Origin: Bacteroidales bacterium UBA1219
GTDB taxonomy: Bacteria > Bacteroidota > Bacteroidia > Bacteroidales > P3
Direction of reading: 5' to 3'
DNA: 14,213 nt
Assembly: GCA_002309295.1 (NCBI GenBank)
Contig: DBXF01000009.1
Location: 100,765-114,977, forward strand
Shown here in pieces: positions 9,145 through 14,213 of this stretch; the first letter of the stretch is position 1, and every line of letters begins with the position of its first letter. A program made the translations under genes and the position numbers. The notes under the pieces were generated by a model. That model was not told the origin of the DNA, searched no databases, and worked only from the letters and a program-made list of their open reading frames with translations.

Positions 9145-9152
9145 TATCTTTG
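9145..9152 (+). promoter_or_regulatory. Bacteroidota -7 promoter element (TATCTTTG)
   Basis: TATCTTTG lies 62 nt before the DUF3127 start. A TTTG at 9125-9128 is 16 nt upstream, close to the lower limit of the usual TTG-N17-23-TAnnTTTG spacing. Confidence 0.7.
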
Positions 9153-9214
9153 TGGAAAGATTTGAAAAAAGCATAGAATCGTAAATAATTAAAAACGTAA
9201 TAATTAGAAGTAAT

Positions 9215-9646
9215 ATGGAGATTATAGGAAAATTGATGCAGATTTTGCCCAAACAAAGCGGCGAAAGTGCAAGAGGCACATGGGTTAGAGGCGGTTTTGT
9301 GATTGAAACACAGGAACAGTTCCCAAAAATGGTGGCTTTCACCATGTTCGGTGAGGACAGAGCTGCCATGATAGAAGGAATACCTATCGGCACACAGATC
9401 AACGTGCATTTCTCGCCCGAATCGCGCGAGTTCCAAGGACGCTGGTACACCGACCTGCGCTGTTTCAGAGTTGACACTTTTGTTCCGGCACAACAAGCCC
9501 CGGGTTTTCAGCAACCCGCAGCAGCACCGGCACCGATGGCTCCTCAGCAGCCCGCACAGGCAGCTCCCGACTTTGCCACGGCACCGCAACAGCAAGCTCC
9601 GGCAGCCGACACACAAATGGCTGTGGACGACGACCTGCCTTTCTAA
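9215..9646 (+). CDS. DUF3127-family OB-fold-like protein with SSB-like acidic tip
   Basis: A 143-aa protein. Residues 1-89 are a compact beta-rich domain recognised as DUF3127, a Bacteroidota family probably with an OB-type fold (EIIGKLMQILPKQSG, then RGGFVIETQEQFPKMVAFTMFGE). Residues about 91-135 are a Pro/Gln/Ala-rich, probably disordered linker. The protein ends VDDDLPF. This plan (OB fold, flexible linker, acidic DDDxPF tip) is that of SSB, whose tip DDDIPF recruits repair and replication partners. A role in nucleic-acid transactions is therefore likely by inference, not shown. A strong terminator follows at 9672-9704. The last codons and the whole 3' UTR are duplicated at 13187-13254. 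Confidence 0.85.
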   Translation: MEIIGKLMQILPKQSGESARGTWVRGGFVIETQEQFPKMVAFTMFGEDRAAMIEGIPIGTQINVHFSPESREFQGRWYTDLRCFRVDTFVPAQQAPGFQQPAAAPAPMAPQQPAQAAPDFATAPQQQAPAADTQMAVDDDLPF

Positions 9647-9704
9647 CAGAGACAGAATTTTTCTGATAGATAAAAAAACACCCCTTTTTCGGGGTGTTTT
9701 TTTT
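9636..9704 (+). repeat. Left copy of the 68-69 bp direct repeat flanking the island
   Basis: It covers the final codons and stop of the DUF3127 gene, the short 3' UTR and the terminator. The right copy is at 13187-13254. Aligned by eye there are 3 mismatches and a one-base difference in the final T run. The first 27 bases are identical, including CTTTCTAACAGAGACAG. Such a duplicated gene 3' end is what site-specific integration usually leaves. Confidence 0.85.
9672..9704 (+). terminator. Rho-independent terminator after the DUF3127 gene
   Basis: The stem ACACCCC/GGGGTGT is extended by an A7 run on the left and T8 on the right, around a TTTTTC loop. The A run makes it potentially active in both directions. 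It is nearly identical to the hairpin at 13223-13254. Confidence 0.92.
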
Positions 9705-9726
9705 GTTGGTGGCCGACAATATAATA

Positions 9727-9864
9727 GAACATTTTTCCAATCCGCAAAGTAATAAACCCAGCCCGCTTTCGTTATAAATATGATGTCAAGTAGGTTATTA
9801 TATACAAGCGGGATTACAAATCCCTATACTAAAGCGTGTCGGATTACAAATCCGACACGACGGG
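9727..9864. repeat. Island repeat R1 with two GGATT-ACA-AATCC palindromes
   Basis: Positions 9727-9845 repeat 10510-10628 with 6 mismatches in 119 nt by hand alignment. The right part carries two hairpins with the same core: GGGATT-ACA-AATCCC (9810-9824) and GTGTCGGATT-ACA-AATCCGACAC (9836-9858), then GACGGG. Paired hairpins of this kind resemble REP/BIME elements. No transposase is present. The last G of GACGGG is the first base of the GTG start chosen for the next gene. Confidence 0.85.
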
Positions 9865-10376
9865 TGAAAAAAAACAACATTAAGGCAATTGCTTTGTTAG
9901 TATTTATACTAATGGCATTTTCTATCAATGCACAAAAGCAAATAACATTTAAGCATATAGGTTGGACAGACAAACCTATGATAACTATTGAGATATATCC
10001 ATCACAAACCGATAGGGATAGTTTAAGTGATAAAGAACATTTGACCCATCAGTATTTTGTAAAGGAAAGTCTGTTTGACTCTTTGTATTATTATATCAAA
10101 AATAACAAAATAAAACCTTTATCTAAGAGTGAAGTGAAAAACGATTTTGGAGAATATTCATTGTCTTATATATACGAAACAGAATCTTATGAGATAATAG
10201 TTTCGTGGGAAGATGCGATATTGTTTTTTGAAGGAATGTTGCCGATGATAAAAAATATTAGTTTTATTTTTGATGGTCATAAGTATAAAGATAATTGTTT
10301 TTTATATTATGACATAGAAGAAAAGATTTTAAGTAGAATAAAAGGTTGTCACCGTTATCAAATAGAAAAGGATTAA
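9864..10376 (+). CDS. Small exported protein, unknown function (island gene 1)
   Basis: I do not recognise this 170-aa protein. From the GTG at 9864 it begins KKNNIKAIALLVFILMAFSINA, a textbook signal peptide with cleavage predicted after A23 and Gln at +1. The mature part is beta/helix mixed and rich in Tyr, Ile, Lys and Asp. An in-frame ATG at 9780 would add 28 residues encoded by repeat R1 and bury the signal peptide, so it is disfavoured. The DNA is much more AT-rich than the core genes, which suggests transfer. No TAnnTTTG element is visible upstream. Placement among RHS scraps and beside a YwqK-like gene suggests an immunity-type or tip-associated protein, by context only. Confidence 0.65.
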   Translation: MKKNNIKAIALLVFILMAFSINAQKQITFKHIGWTDKPMITIEIYPSQTDRDSLSDKEHLTHQYFVKESLFDSLYYYIKNNKIKPLSKSEVKNDFGEYSLSYIYETESYEIIVSWEDAILFFEGMLPMIKNISFIFDGHKYKDNCFLYYDIEEKILSRIKGCHRYQIEKD

Positions 10377-10509
10377 AAAAATCAACTCAAAGTTCAAGGT
10401 GAAGCAACAATTACATGCCAAACACATACGCCACATATAACCCCTGCAACCCCACTGGCAACAGCCCCAACCAAACGATTTTTGCAAAAAATCGGTGGCG
10501 CGGTGGGCC
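10377..10509. other. Non-coding spacer with an 8-bp hairpin
   Basis: Between island gene 1 and repeat R2 I find no supported gene. Base composition becomes more GC-rich from about 10430. A perfect inverted repeat CGATTTTT-GCA-AAAAATCG lies at 10476-10494. It lacks a trailing T run, so it is a poor terminator, though it could help end the gene 1 transcript. Confidence 0.5.
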
Positions 10510-10717
10510 GAACATTTTTCCAATCCGCAAAGTAATAAACCCAGCCCACTGCCGTTATAAATATGATGCCAAGTAGGTTATTAAATACAAGCGGGATTAC
10601 AAATCCCTATACTAAAGTGTGTCGGATTTTTATGGTTCTACGCTTCGCTATCGAAAAGTCCACTGGACTTTCCTTCACCTTCGGCTCATTGCCATTGGCA
10701 ATAAATCCGACACGACG
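10510..10717. repeat. Island repeat R2, with the palindrome split by a 74-nt structured insert
   Basis: Positions 10510-10628 match R1. The arms GTGTCGGATT (10619-10628) and AATCCGACAC (10703-10712) are the same as in R1, but the 3-nt ACA loop is replaced by 74 nt (10629-10702). The insert holds further palindromes, AAAGTCCA-C-TGGACTTT and TTGCC-ATT-GGCAA, so the whole could fold as a branched hairpin. The insert has no supported coding content. Confidence 0.85.
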
Positions 10718-10724
10718 GAAAAAG

Positions 10725-10756
10725 CTTGTCAAATAAGAAATAAAATCGTAACTTTG
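10725..10756 (+). promoter_or_regulatory. Complete Bacteroidota promoter (TTG-N21-TAACTTTG) for the island
   Basis: TTG at 10725-10727 and TAACTTTG at 10749-10756 are 21 nt apart, within the 17-23 nt range, and GCAG follows. It begins just after repeat R2 and would give a leader of about 110 nt before the ATG at 10873. It is the only convincing promoter inside the island and could serve all genes to the terminator at 13223. Confidence 0.75.
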
Positions 10757-10872
10757 CAGTGACGTTTTGTTCGCTTTTTGTTCACCAGACTTCGCAAAAA
10801 AACGAATATAATGACTATGAAATCAAAAATAATGTAAAATTAGAAGTCCCCTTAAATTTTAAAATAGATATA

Positions 10873-11415
10873 ATGAGAAAAATACCTGTATTTATCGCTT
10901 TTATGCTATTAACTAGAGGCTTATTTGCCCAGAACAGATACAACCAAATCGATTCAAATGGTCTTAAACAAGGACTTTGGGTATCAGACTATCCAGCAGA
11001 ACGTGTGGAAACGAATTATTATAATGGCCAACGTCATGGTATCTGTGTGGCTTATTCTCGAATGAGCAATAAAATATCTTCAATAGGTGAGTTTAGAAAC
11101 AATGTTATGTCAGGAACTTGGTATATGTTTGACGATTATGGGATATTGTTGTATAAAGTTGTGGACATTGTTGAAAATAAAGATAATTATTCTTTCGCAG
11201 ACGGAACACATTATTATGGTGGAAAGCCAAAACACAAGGCACATTTCGTTAATTATTATCCCAATGGAAATGTTGAATCGGAAGGCACAATTCTTTTCAG
11301 CGATTCTTTTGAATCAGAAAGCAGTCAATACGGCATGTGGAATTATTATGATGACAAAGGTAATCTGATAAAATCTGAGGAGATAAAGGGCGTGAAGAGA
11401 GTTATGGAGAAATAA
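10873..11415 (+). CDS. Exported MORN_2/YwqK-like repeat protein (island gene 2)
   Basis: A 180-aa protein. Residues 1-19 (MRKIPVFIAFMLLTRGLFA) form a signal peptide with Q20 at +1. The mature part has at least four MORN_2-type repeats with the pattern GxxxGxWxxYxxxG: NGLKQGLWVSDY (29-40), NGQRHGICVAYS (51-62), NNVMSGTWYMFDDYG (76-90), YYPNGNVESEGTI (128-140) and SSQYGMWNYYDDKGNL (150-165). MORN_2 proteins include YwqK, a family annotated as antitoxin beside LXG toxins in Bacillus; here the protein would be periplasmic or outer-membrane associated. The ATG at 10873 is chosen over an in-frame ATG at 10759 because it starts the signal peptide and 10759 lies too close to the promoter. It is AT-rich, with the next gene 56 nt away. 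The repeat family is fairly sure; the immunity role is inferred. Confidence 0.8.
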   Translation: MRKIPVFIAFMLLTRGLFAQNRYNQIDSNGLKQGLWVSDYPAERVETNYYNGQRHGICVAYSRMSNKISSIGEFRNNVMSGTWYMFDDYGILLYKVVDIVENKDNYSFADGTHYYGGKPKHKAHFVNYYPNGNVESEGTILFSDSFESESSQYGMWNYYDDKGNLIKSEEIKGVKRVMEK

Positions 11416-11431
11416 CACCTTTATAGTATGA

Positions 11432-11451
11432 AATAAATCCGACACGACGGG
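11432..11451. repeat. Repeat R3, isolated right arm of the island palindrome
   Basis: AATAAATCCGACACGACGG is shared exactly with the right end of R2 (10699-10717). The left arm is absent. It sits between island genes 2 and 3, 20 nt before the ATG of gene 3, the same place relative to the downstream gene as the right end of R1. Confidence 0.75.
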
Positions 11452-11471
11452 AAAATATTAGTTATTAAGTT

Positions 11472-12245
11472 ATGAAAAAAAAATGTAATTATTTTGTTTA
11501 TCTAATTCTGTTCGTTTGTCTAACCCTCTCGTACAAAAGTGTTTTATGTCAATCTATCCTTCCCAAAATATTACACATGGACAATATTGGCATTAATGAC
11601 ACCCTTTTCACACAAAATCTGCATTATAGCATTTACAAATTGGCCGATCTATATGAATACTATTATATACAGTACCCCTCTGTTGGTATGGATTTCCAAA
11701 AGATACCCATGTATGCCACGGATGATATACCGGAAATATACAAATGCTATCTAACGGAACATGCATCAATGTTCACATTTAAGGTTTCCAAAGGTTCAAT
11801 TGATGATACTTTATTTTCATATTATAATGGAGAATTTTTTGGATATTACTTTATGATTCCATATTGGAAATCACCCCATGACAACAATGGAAATGCCTCT
11901 TTGTATCCAGAATCGTTTTTTTATGATACGAATAAAAAAAGAATGTTTCTTTCGGATAGTCTGAGTTATAGTTTACAATTACAGATTAACCAAGTGCTGA
12001 AAGAAAATTATTTAAAAGCAAAAGAAAATGACAAGACTGAATCAATCTCAAATTATAGATATGTATTTTTTGAATATGATTATGGAGAAAAGCCCCATCT
12101 CATAGATTCGGGAATAAATGCAACCACATGTATTAATTTGAGTTCTGAATACATAAAAGAATTTCAGCATGTACTAAAAGATTTTTGTGAAAAGAACAAT
12201 TGTAGCAGAATAAGGTTCTCCTGTCGTGTGCCTATTTGTGATTAA
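11472..12245 (+). CDS. Exported protein, unknown function (island gene 3)
   Basis: I do not recognise this 257-aa protein. It begins with a clear signal peptide (KKK, then a hydrophobic run to about residue 20) and probably cleaves after C26 with Gln at +1; the SVLC context does not fit a lipobox well. The mature part is rich in Tyr, Phe, Asp and Ser, and ends with a Cys-bearing segment (CEKNNCSRIRFSCRVPIC), so disulphides in the periplasm are possible. No membrane segment follows the signal. Composition is AT-rich like its neighbours. It follows the MORN_2 gene after 56 nt containing R3, and probably shares its transcript. An immunity or effector-partner role is only suggested by the RHS fragment directly downstream. 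Confidence 0.7.
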   Translation: MKKKCNYFVYLILFVCLTLSYKSVLCQSILPKILHMDNIGINDTLFTQNLHYSIYKLADLYEYYYIQYPSVGMDFQKIPMYATDDIPEIYKCYLTEHASMFTFKVSKGSIDDTLFSYYNGEFFGYYFMIPYWKSPHDNNGNASLYPESFFYDTNKKRMFLSDSLSYSLQLQINQVLKENYLKAKENDKTESISNYRYVFFEYDYGEKPHLIDSGINATTCINLSSEYIKEFQHVLKDFCEKNNCSRIRFSCRVPICD

Positions 12246-12284
12246 AGCTCATAGATAGCAGATAATCAGAACATAGTCGCAAAT

Positions 12285-12458
12285 ATGAAATCAACTCGTA
12301 AAATACTAGCACATTCCGCCCACCGCCTCGACAGCGTGATTTACAGCGACAGCACCCTGCCCACCGTTTACCGATACGACTATGCCGGACGCGTGGCGAC
12401 GGTGCTGGATGAGAGTGGCCGCATGGACTACCGCTACGGCAATGCCCCCAACGAATAA
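12285..12458 (+). pseudogene. RHS/YD-repeat protein fragment (57 codons)
   Basis: From the ATG at 12285 the frame runs 57 codons to TAA at 12456. After about ten AT-rich codons it turns GC-rich and encodes a clear YD-repeat: RLDSVIYSDSTLPTVYRYD followed by YAGRVATVLDESGRMDYRYG, matching the YxYDxxGRvxxvxDxxGrxxYxY pattern of RHS shells, which enclose C-terminal toxins. An intact RHS protein has dozens of such repeats, so this is a remnant. After the stop the same frame continues LYRFGAEN, so the TAA may be a mutation within a formerly longer frame. It may be transcribed but is unlikely to work alone. Confidence 0.75.
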
Positions 12459-12504
12459 CTTTACCGCTTTGGTGCGGAAAATACTAACGTTAAATATTAA
12501 TAGT

Positions 12505-13077
12505 ATGACAAATATAGTTTGTTTTGTGGTTTATATTACCACTCTAATATGTCTGTCTTTTGCACAAAATACAGATACTAATAGTATGTGTGAGGCGTGT
12601 AAAATAGTCCATATTGATTCCGTTGGCAATTACTATGTTTTATATGCTAAAAAAACTGATAATAAATATAAAATATTAGTGAAGAAAAAAAACAACAATT
12701 GTAGAAATGTTGTAATAGGTCAATTTTATAATATTGTTTTGTCCCCACCATTTATCGAAACAATCAGTTGTTATCACAACAACATCACTCATCTTGAAAC
12801 TGGCGAAGTGATAATAGAAAAAGGATGGGGGAGACTATATTTTGGGTTCAACATAGAGGGGCTATGTTATAAAGATATGACACTTGCCGCTGTTAATGAT
12901 TCTTTGCAAGAAGAAATAGAAAAATTGCAAAACACCTCTAATAGTAATCAAACCCAAAAGGGGAAAAAAAGAAAAAAAACGGACAAACACGGTTGGTCCA
13001 AATTGTCAAAAGAAGAAATGATAAAGAGAGATACCATGACATATTATTATGAAACAAATCCATTGATTGAAGAATAA
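12505..13077 (+). CDS. Exported protein, unknown function (island gene 4)
   Basis: A 190-aa protein I cannot place firmly. Residues 1-20 (MTNIVCFVVYITTLICLSFA) form a signal peptide with little positive charge, cleaving before Q21. The mature part starts with a CEACKI segment and a beta-rich section (SVGNYYVLYAKKTDNKYKIL), then a predicted helix near 130-142 and a very basic stretch (KGKKRKKTDKHG, 152-163). The ATG at 12505 is chosen because upstream in-frame codons from 12382 read the RHS fragment out of frame. It is AT-rich and lies between two GC-rich pieces that share the ELYxFGA junction, so it looks like a cassette dropped into or behind an RHS gene. A periplasmic immunity protein is a reasonable guess; nothing in the sequence proves it. 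Confidence 0.65.
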   Translation: MTNIVCFVVYITTLICLSFAQNTDTNSMCEACKIVHIDSVGNYYVLYAKKTDNKYKILVKKKNNNCRNVVIGQFYNIVLSPPFIETISCYHNNITHLETGEVIIEKGWGRLYFGFNIEGLCYKDMTLAAVNDSLQEEIEKLQNTSNSNQTQKGKKRKKTDKHGWSKLSKEEMIKRDTMTYYYETNPLIEE

Positions 13078-13107
13078 TTTTGACTTTTATCTCAGTAAAA
13101 ATAAGCT

Positions 13108-13197
13108 ATGACAAATTTTCCCAATACAAGGTATCCCCACTTCTCCATCACCGAGGAGCTCTACCACTTTGGCGCGGACGGCTATTTGCCTTTCTAA
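13108..13197 (+). pseudogene. 29-codon RHS-tail-like ORF ending in YLPF
   Basis: The ATG at 13108 opens 29 codons to TAA at 13195. The segment SITEELYHFGADGYLPF is GC-rich, and ELYHFGADG matches LYRFGAEN after the RHS fragment at 12459. The last codons and everything downstream duplicate the 3' end of the DUF3127 gene, so the ORF looks like a fusion of an RHS-derived junction with the copied LPF-stop tail. It is probably not a functional gene. Confidence 0.5.
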
Positions 13198-13254
13198 CAG
13201 AGACAGAATTTTTCCAATAGATAAAAAAACACCCCTTCTTCGGGGTGTTTTTTT
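13187..13254 (+). repeat. Right copy of the 68-69 bp direct repeat flanking the island
   Basis: Same sequence and orientation as 9636-9704: TGCCTTTCTAACAGAGACAG, then the 3' UTR and terminator. Differences are two bases near 13214-13216, one loop base and one fewer T. It closes the AT-rich island just before the convergent methyltransferase gene. Confidence 0.85.
13223..13254 (+). terminator. Bidirectional terminator between the island and the methyltransferase gene
   Basis: The stem ACACCCC/GGGGTGT with loop TTCTTC is flanked by A7 and T7 runs, so it works on either strand. On the minus strand it lies about 20 nt after the methyltransferase stop codon; on the plus strand it ends any island transcript. 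Confidence 0.92.
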
Positions 13255-13274
13255 GTTTTTGTCCCTGCTCAAAC

Positions 13275-14060
13275 TCATTTTCGCAGTTCCCAGAACGCCA
13301 CCGCCGATGCCGCCGCCACGTTCAGCGAGTCCACCTCGCGGCTCATGGGTATTTTTACCACATAATCCGCCTGTCGCAGCACTTCCATAGAAAGACCGTC
13401 GCCCTCCGAGCCAAGGACCAAGGCAAGTTTCTCGCAACGTTTCAGCTCGGAGCTGTCCAAAGGAATGGATTTATCAGCAAGGGCAAGGGCGGCAATGGCG
13501 AAACCCTCCTGCTTGAGCTCGTCGTAAGAGTCGATAAAAGACCACGGCACCTGAAAAACAGTGCCCATACTTACGCGGCAGGCGCGGCGCACAAGAGGGT
13601 CGCAGCACGAGCGCGTTAGCAGCACCGCGTCGATACCCAAGGCTGCAGCCGAACGGAAAATAGCACCAACGTTCTCGGAACTGGCCAAAGTGTCGAGCAC
13701 CGCCACACGACGTGCATCTTTCAGCACTTCGCTTACCGACGGCAATGTAGGGCGACGCATGGCACTCAATATACCGCGGCTGAGGTCGTATCCCGTAAGC
13801 TGGCGCAAAACTTCTCGCGAAGAAGTGTAAACGGGCACCGAGGGCTGCAATTCGGCCATCTGGGTGTCCAGAAACTTGTCCTCGCACAAAAACGACACAG
13901 GCTCCAGTCCATGTTCCAATGCAATGCGTATAACCTTGATACTCTCGCAGATAAAAATGCCCTCCTCGGGGTGCAGACGGTTTTTCAGCTGTGCCTCGGT
14001 CAAACTGCGGTATGGCGCAAGTTCCTCGCAATCAATATTTTTTATCTCAATAACATTCAT
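13275..14060 (-). CDS. SpoU/TrmH-family (SPOUT) RNA methyltransferase
   Basis: A 261-aa SAM-dependent RNA 2'-O-ribose methyltransferase of the TrmH/RlmB type, acting on rRNA or tRNA in the cytoplasm. Residues about 1-100 form the N-terminal substrate-binding part (SLTEAQLKNRLHPEEGIFICES, then a helical and strand region). The catalytic knot has motif 1 SSENVGAIFRSAAALG (127-142; N130, R136), motif 2 LVLGSEGDGLS (214-224; E219) and motif 3 IPMSREVDSLNVAAASAVA (237-255; N247), giving the trefoil-knot SAM site. The exact target nucleotide cannot be told. The ATG at 14060 (MNVIEIKN) is preferred; a TTG three codons upstream would add only MVS. It is GC-richer than the island, convergent with it, and has its own promoter. 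Confidence 0.92.
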   Translation of the reverse strand: MNVIEIKNIDCEELAPYRSLTEAQLKNRLHPEEGIFICESIKVIRIALEHGLEPVSFLCEDKFLDTQMAELQPSVPVYTSSREVLRQLTGYDLSRGILSAMRRPTLPSVSEVLKDARRVAVLDTLASSENVGAIFRSAAALGIDAVLLTRSCCDPLVRRACRVSMGTVFQVPWSFIDSYDELKQEGFAIAALALADKSIPLDSSELKRCEKLALVLGSEGDGLSMEVLRQADYVVKIPMSREVDSLNVAAASAVAFWELRK

Positions 14061-14105
14061 CGAAACCAAATTTCGTTGCAGTAGTTACTTTTCGAAACAG
14101 CTTTG

Positions 14106-14113
14106 CAAAAATA
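14106..14113 (-). promoter_or_regulatory. Bacteroidota -7 promoter element (TATTTTTG, minus strand)
   Basis: Read on the minus strand, GCGTATTTTTGCAAAGC carries a TAnnTTTG element followed by GCAAA, about 45 nt before the methyltransferase ATG. No -33 TTG at normal spacing is evident. Confidence 0.6.
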
Positions 14114-14213
14114 CGCAAAAAATTTGATTTTACTGGGATGCGAACAAGAATATCCATGGCATTATTGCAAACGTTGTCCTTTTAAAAAAAGGCGTATAGG
14201 TCAAATTGCAGGA
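14114..14213. other. Window-edge segment with no assigned gene
   Basis: On the plus strand one frame stays open to the edge and reads CEQEYPWHYCKRCPFKKRR, but it has no start codon nearby and I recognise no family. It may be part of a neighbouring gene or spacer. Confidence 0.3.

Noticed and set aside
9810..9858. Possible CRISPR-like repeats (GGATTACAAATCC twice)
   Set aside because: There are only two palindromic copies 17 nt apart with no series of regular spacers and no cas genes; they are REP-like hairpins.
10476..10494. Hairpin CGATTTTT-GCA-AAAAATCG as a terminator
   Set aside because: The stem is A/T-rich and no T run follows, so it is recorded only as a hairpin.
10629..10702. Possible coding content in the R2 insert
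   Set aside because: No frame gives a recognisable peptide and the segment is dominated by inverted repeats.
10759..10872. Upstream in-frame ATG for the MORN_2 gene
   Set aside because: It lies only 3 nt after the -7 element, at or before the expected transcription start, and the signal peptide begins at 10873.
12382..12504. Upstream in-frame start for island gene 4
   Set aside because: These codons read the YD-repeat DNA in the wrong frame and hide the signal peptide that begins at 12505.

Overview
The window looks like a Bacteroidales (Bacteroidota) chromosome segment. Four genes are preceded by the TAnnTTTG-type -7 element of this phylum, usually followed by GCAAA. Classical Shine-Dalgarno sequences are absent. 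Several products belong to families typical of Bacteroidota: DUF4954, DUF3127, and a TGS/uridine-kinase fusion. Signal peptides are followed by Gln at +1. The species cannot be fixed from the sequence alone.

Layout: (1) 1-22 is the 3' end of a tRNA, perhaps Gly. (2) 242-4062 is a tight pair: an exported lytic transglycosylase and, 2 nt later, the excision-repair ATPase UvrA. (3) 4063-4228 is degenerate 7-9-mer tandem repeat DNA. (4) 4283-8101 holds a DUF4954 left-handed beta-helix protein and a TGS-domain nucleoside kinase. (5) 8328-9068 is a membrane-anchored SIMPL protein. (6) 9215-9646 is a DUF3127 protein whose tail ends DDDLPF like single-stranded-DNA-binding protein (SSB), followed by a strong terminator. 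(7) 9647-13254 is an accessory island, described below. (8) 13275-14060 (minus strand) is a SpoU/TrmH-family RNA methyltransferase, convergent with the island and sharing its last terminator.

The island is the unusual part. It is bounded by a direct repeat of about 68 bp (9636-9704 and 13187-13254). The repeat contains the last codons of the DUF3127 gene, its stop, its 3' UTR and its terminator, as if DNA had been inserted at the 3' end of that gene. Inside lie four AT-rich genes for small exported proteins, each with Gln after the predicted cleavage site. One is a MORN_2/YwqK-like repeat protein; the other three are unrecognised. They are separated by a 119-bp direct repeat (95% identical by hand alignment), by REP-like palindromes with the arms GTGTCGGATT/AATCCGACAC, and by GC-rich scraps of an RHS/YD-repeat protein. 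A junction peptide of the form ELY(R/H)FGA(E/D) occurs on both sides of the last AT-rich gene.

My reading is that this is a decayed or orphan RHS (polymorphic-toxin) tip and immunity cassette array, placed behind a housekeeping gene and possibly transcribed from one Bacteroidota-type promoter at 10725-10756 to the terminator at 13223-13254. No integrase, transposase, CRISPR array or intact toxin was seen in the window.
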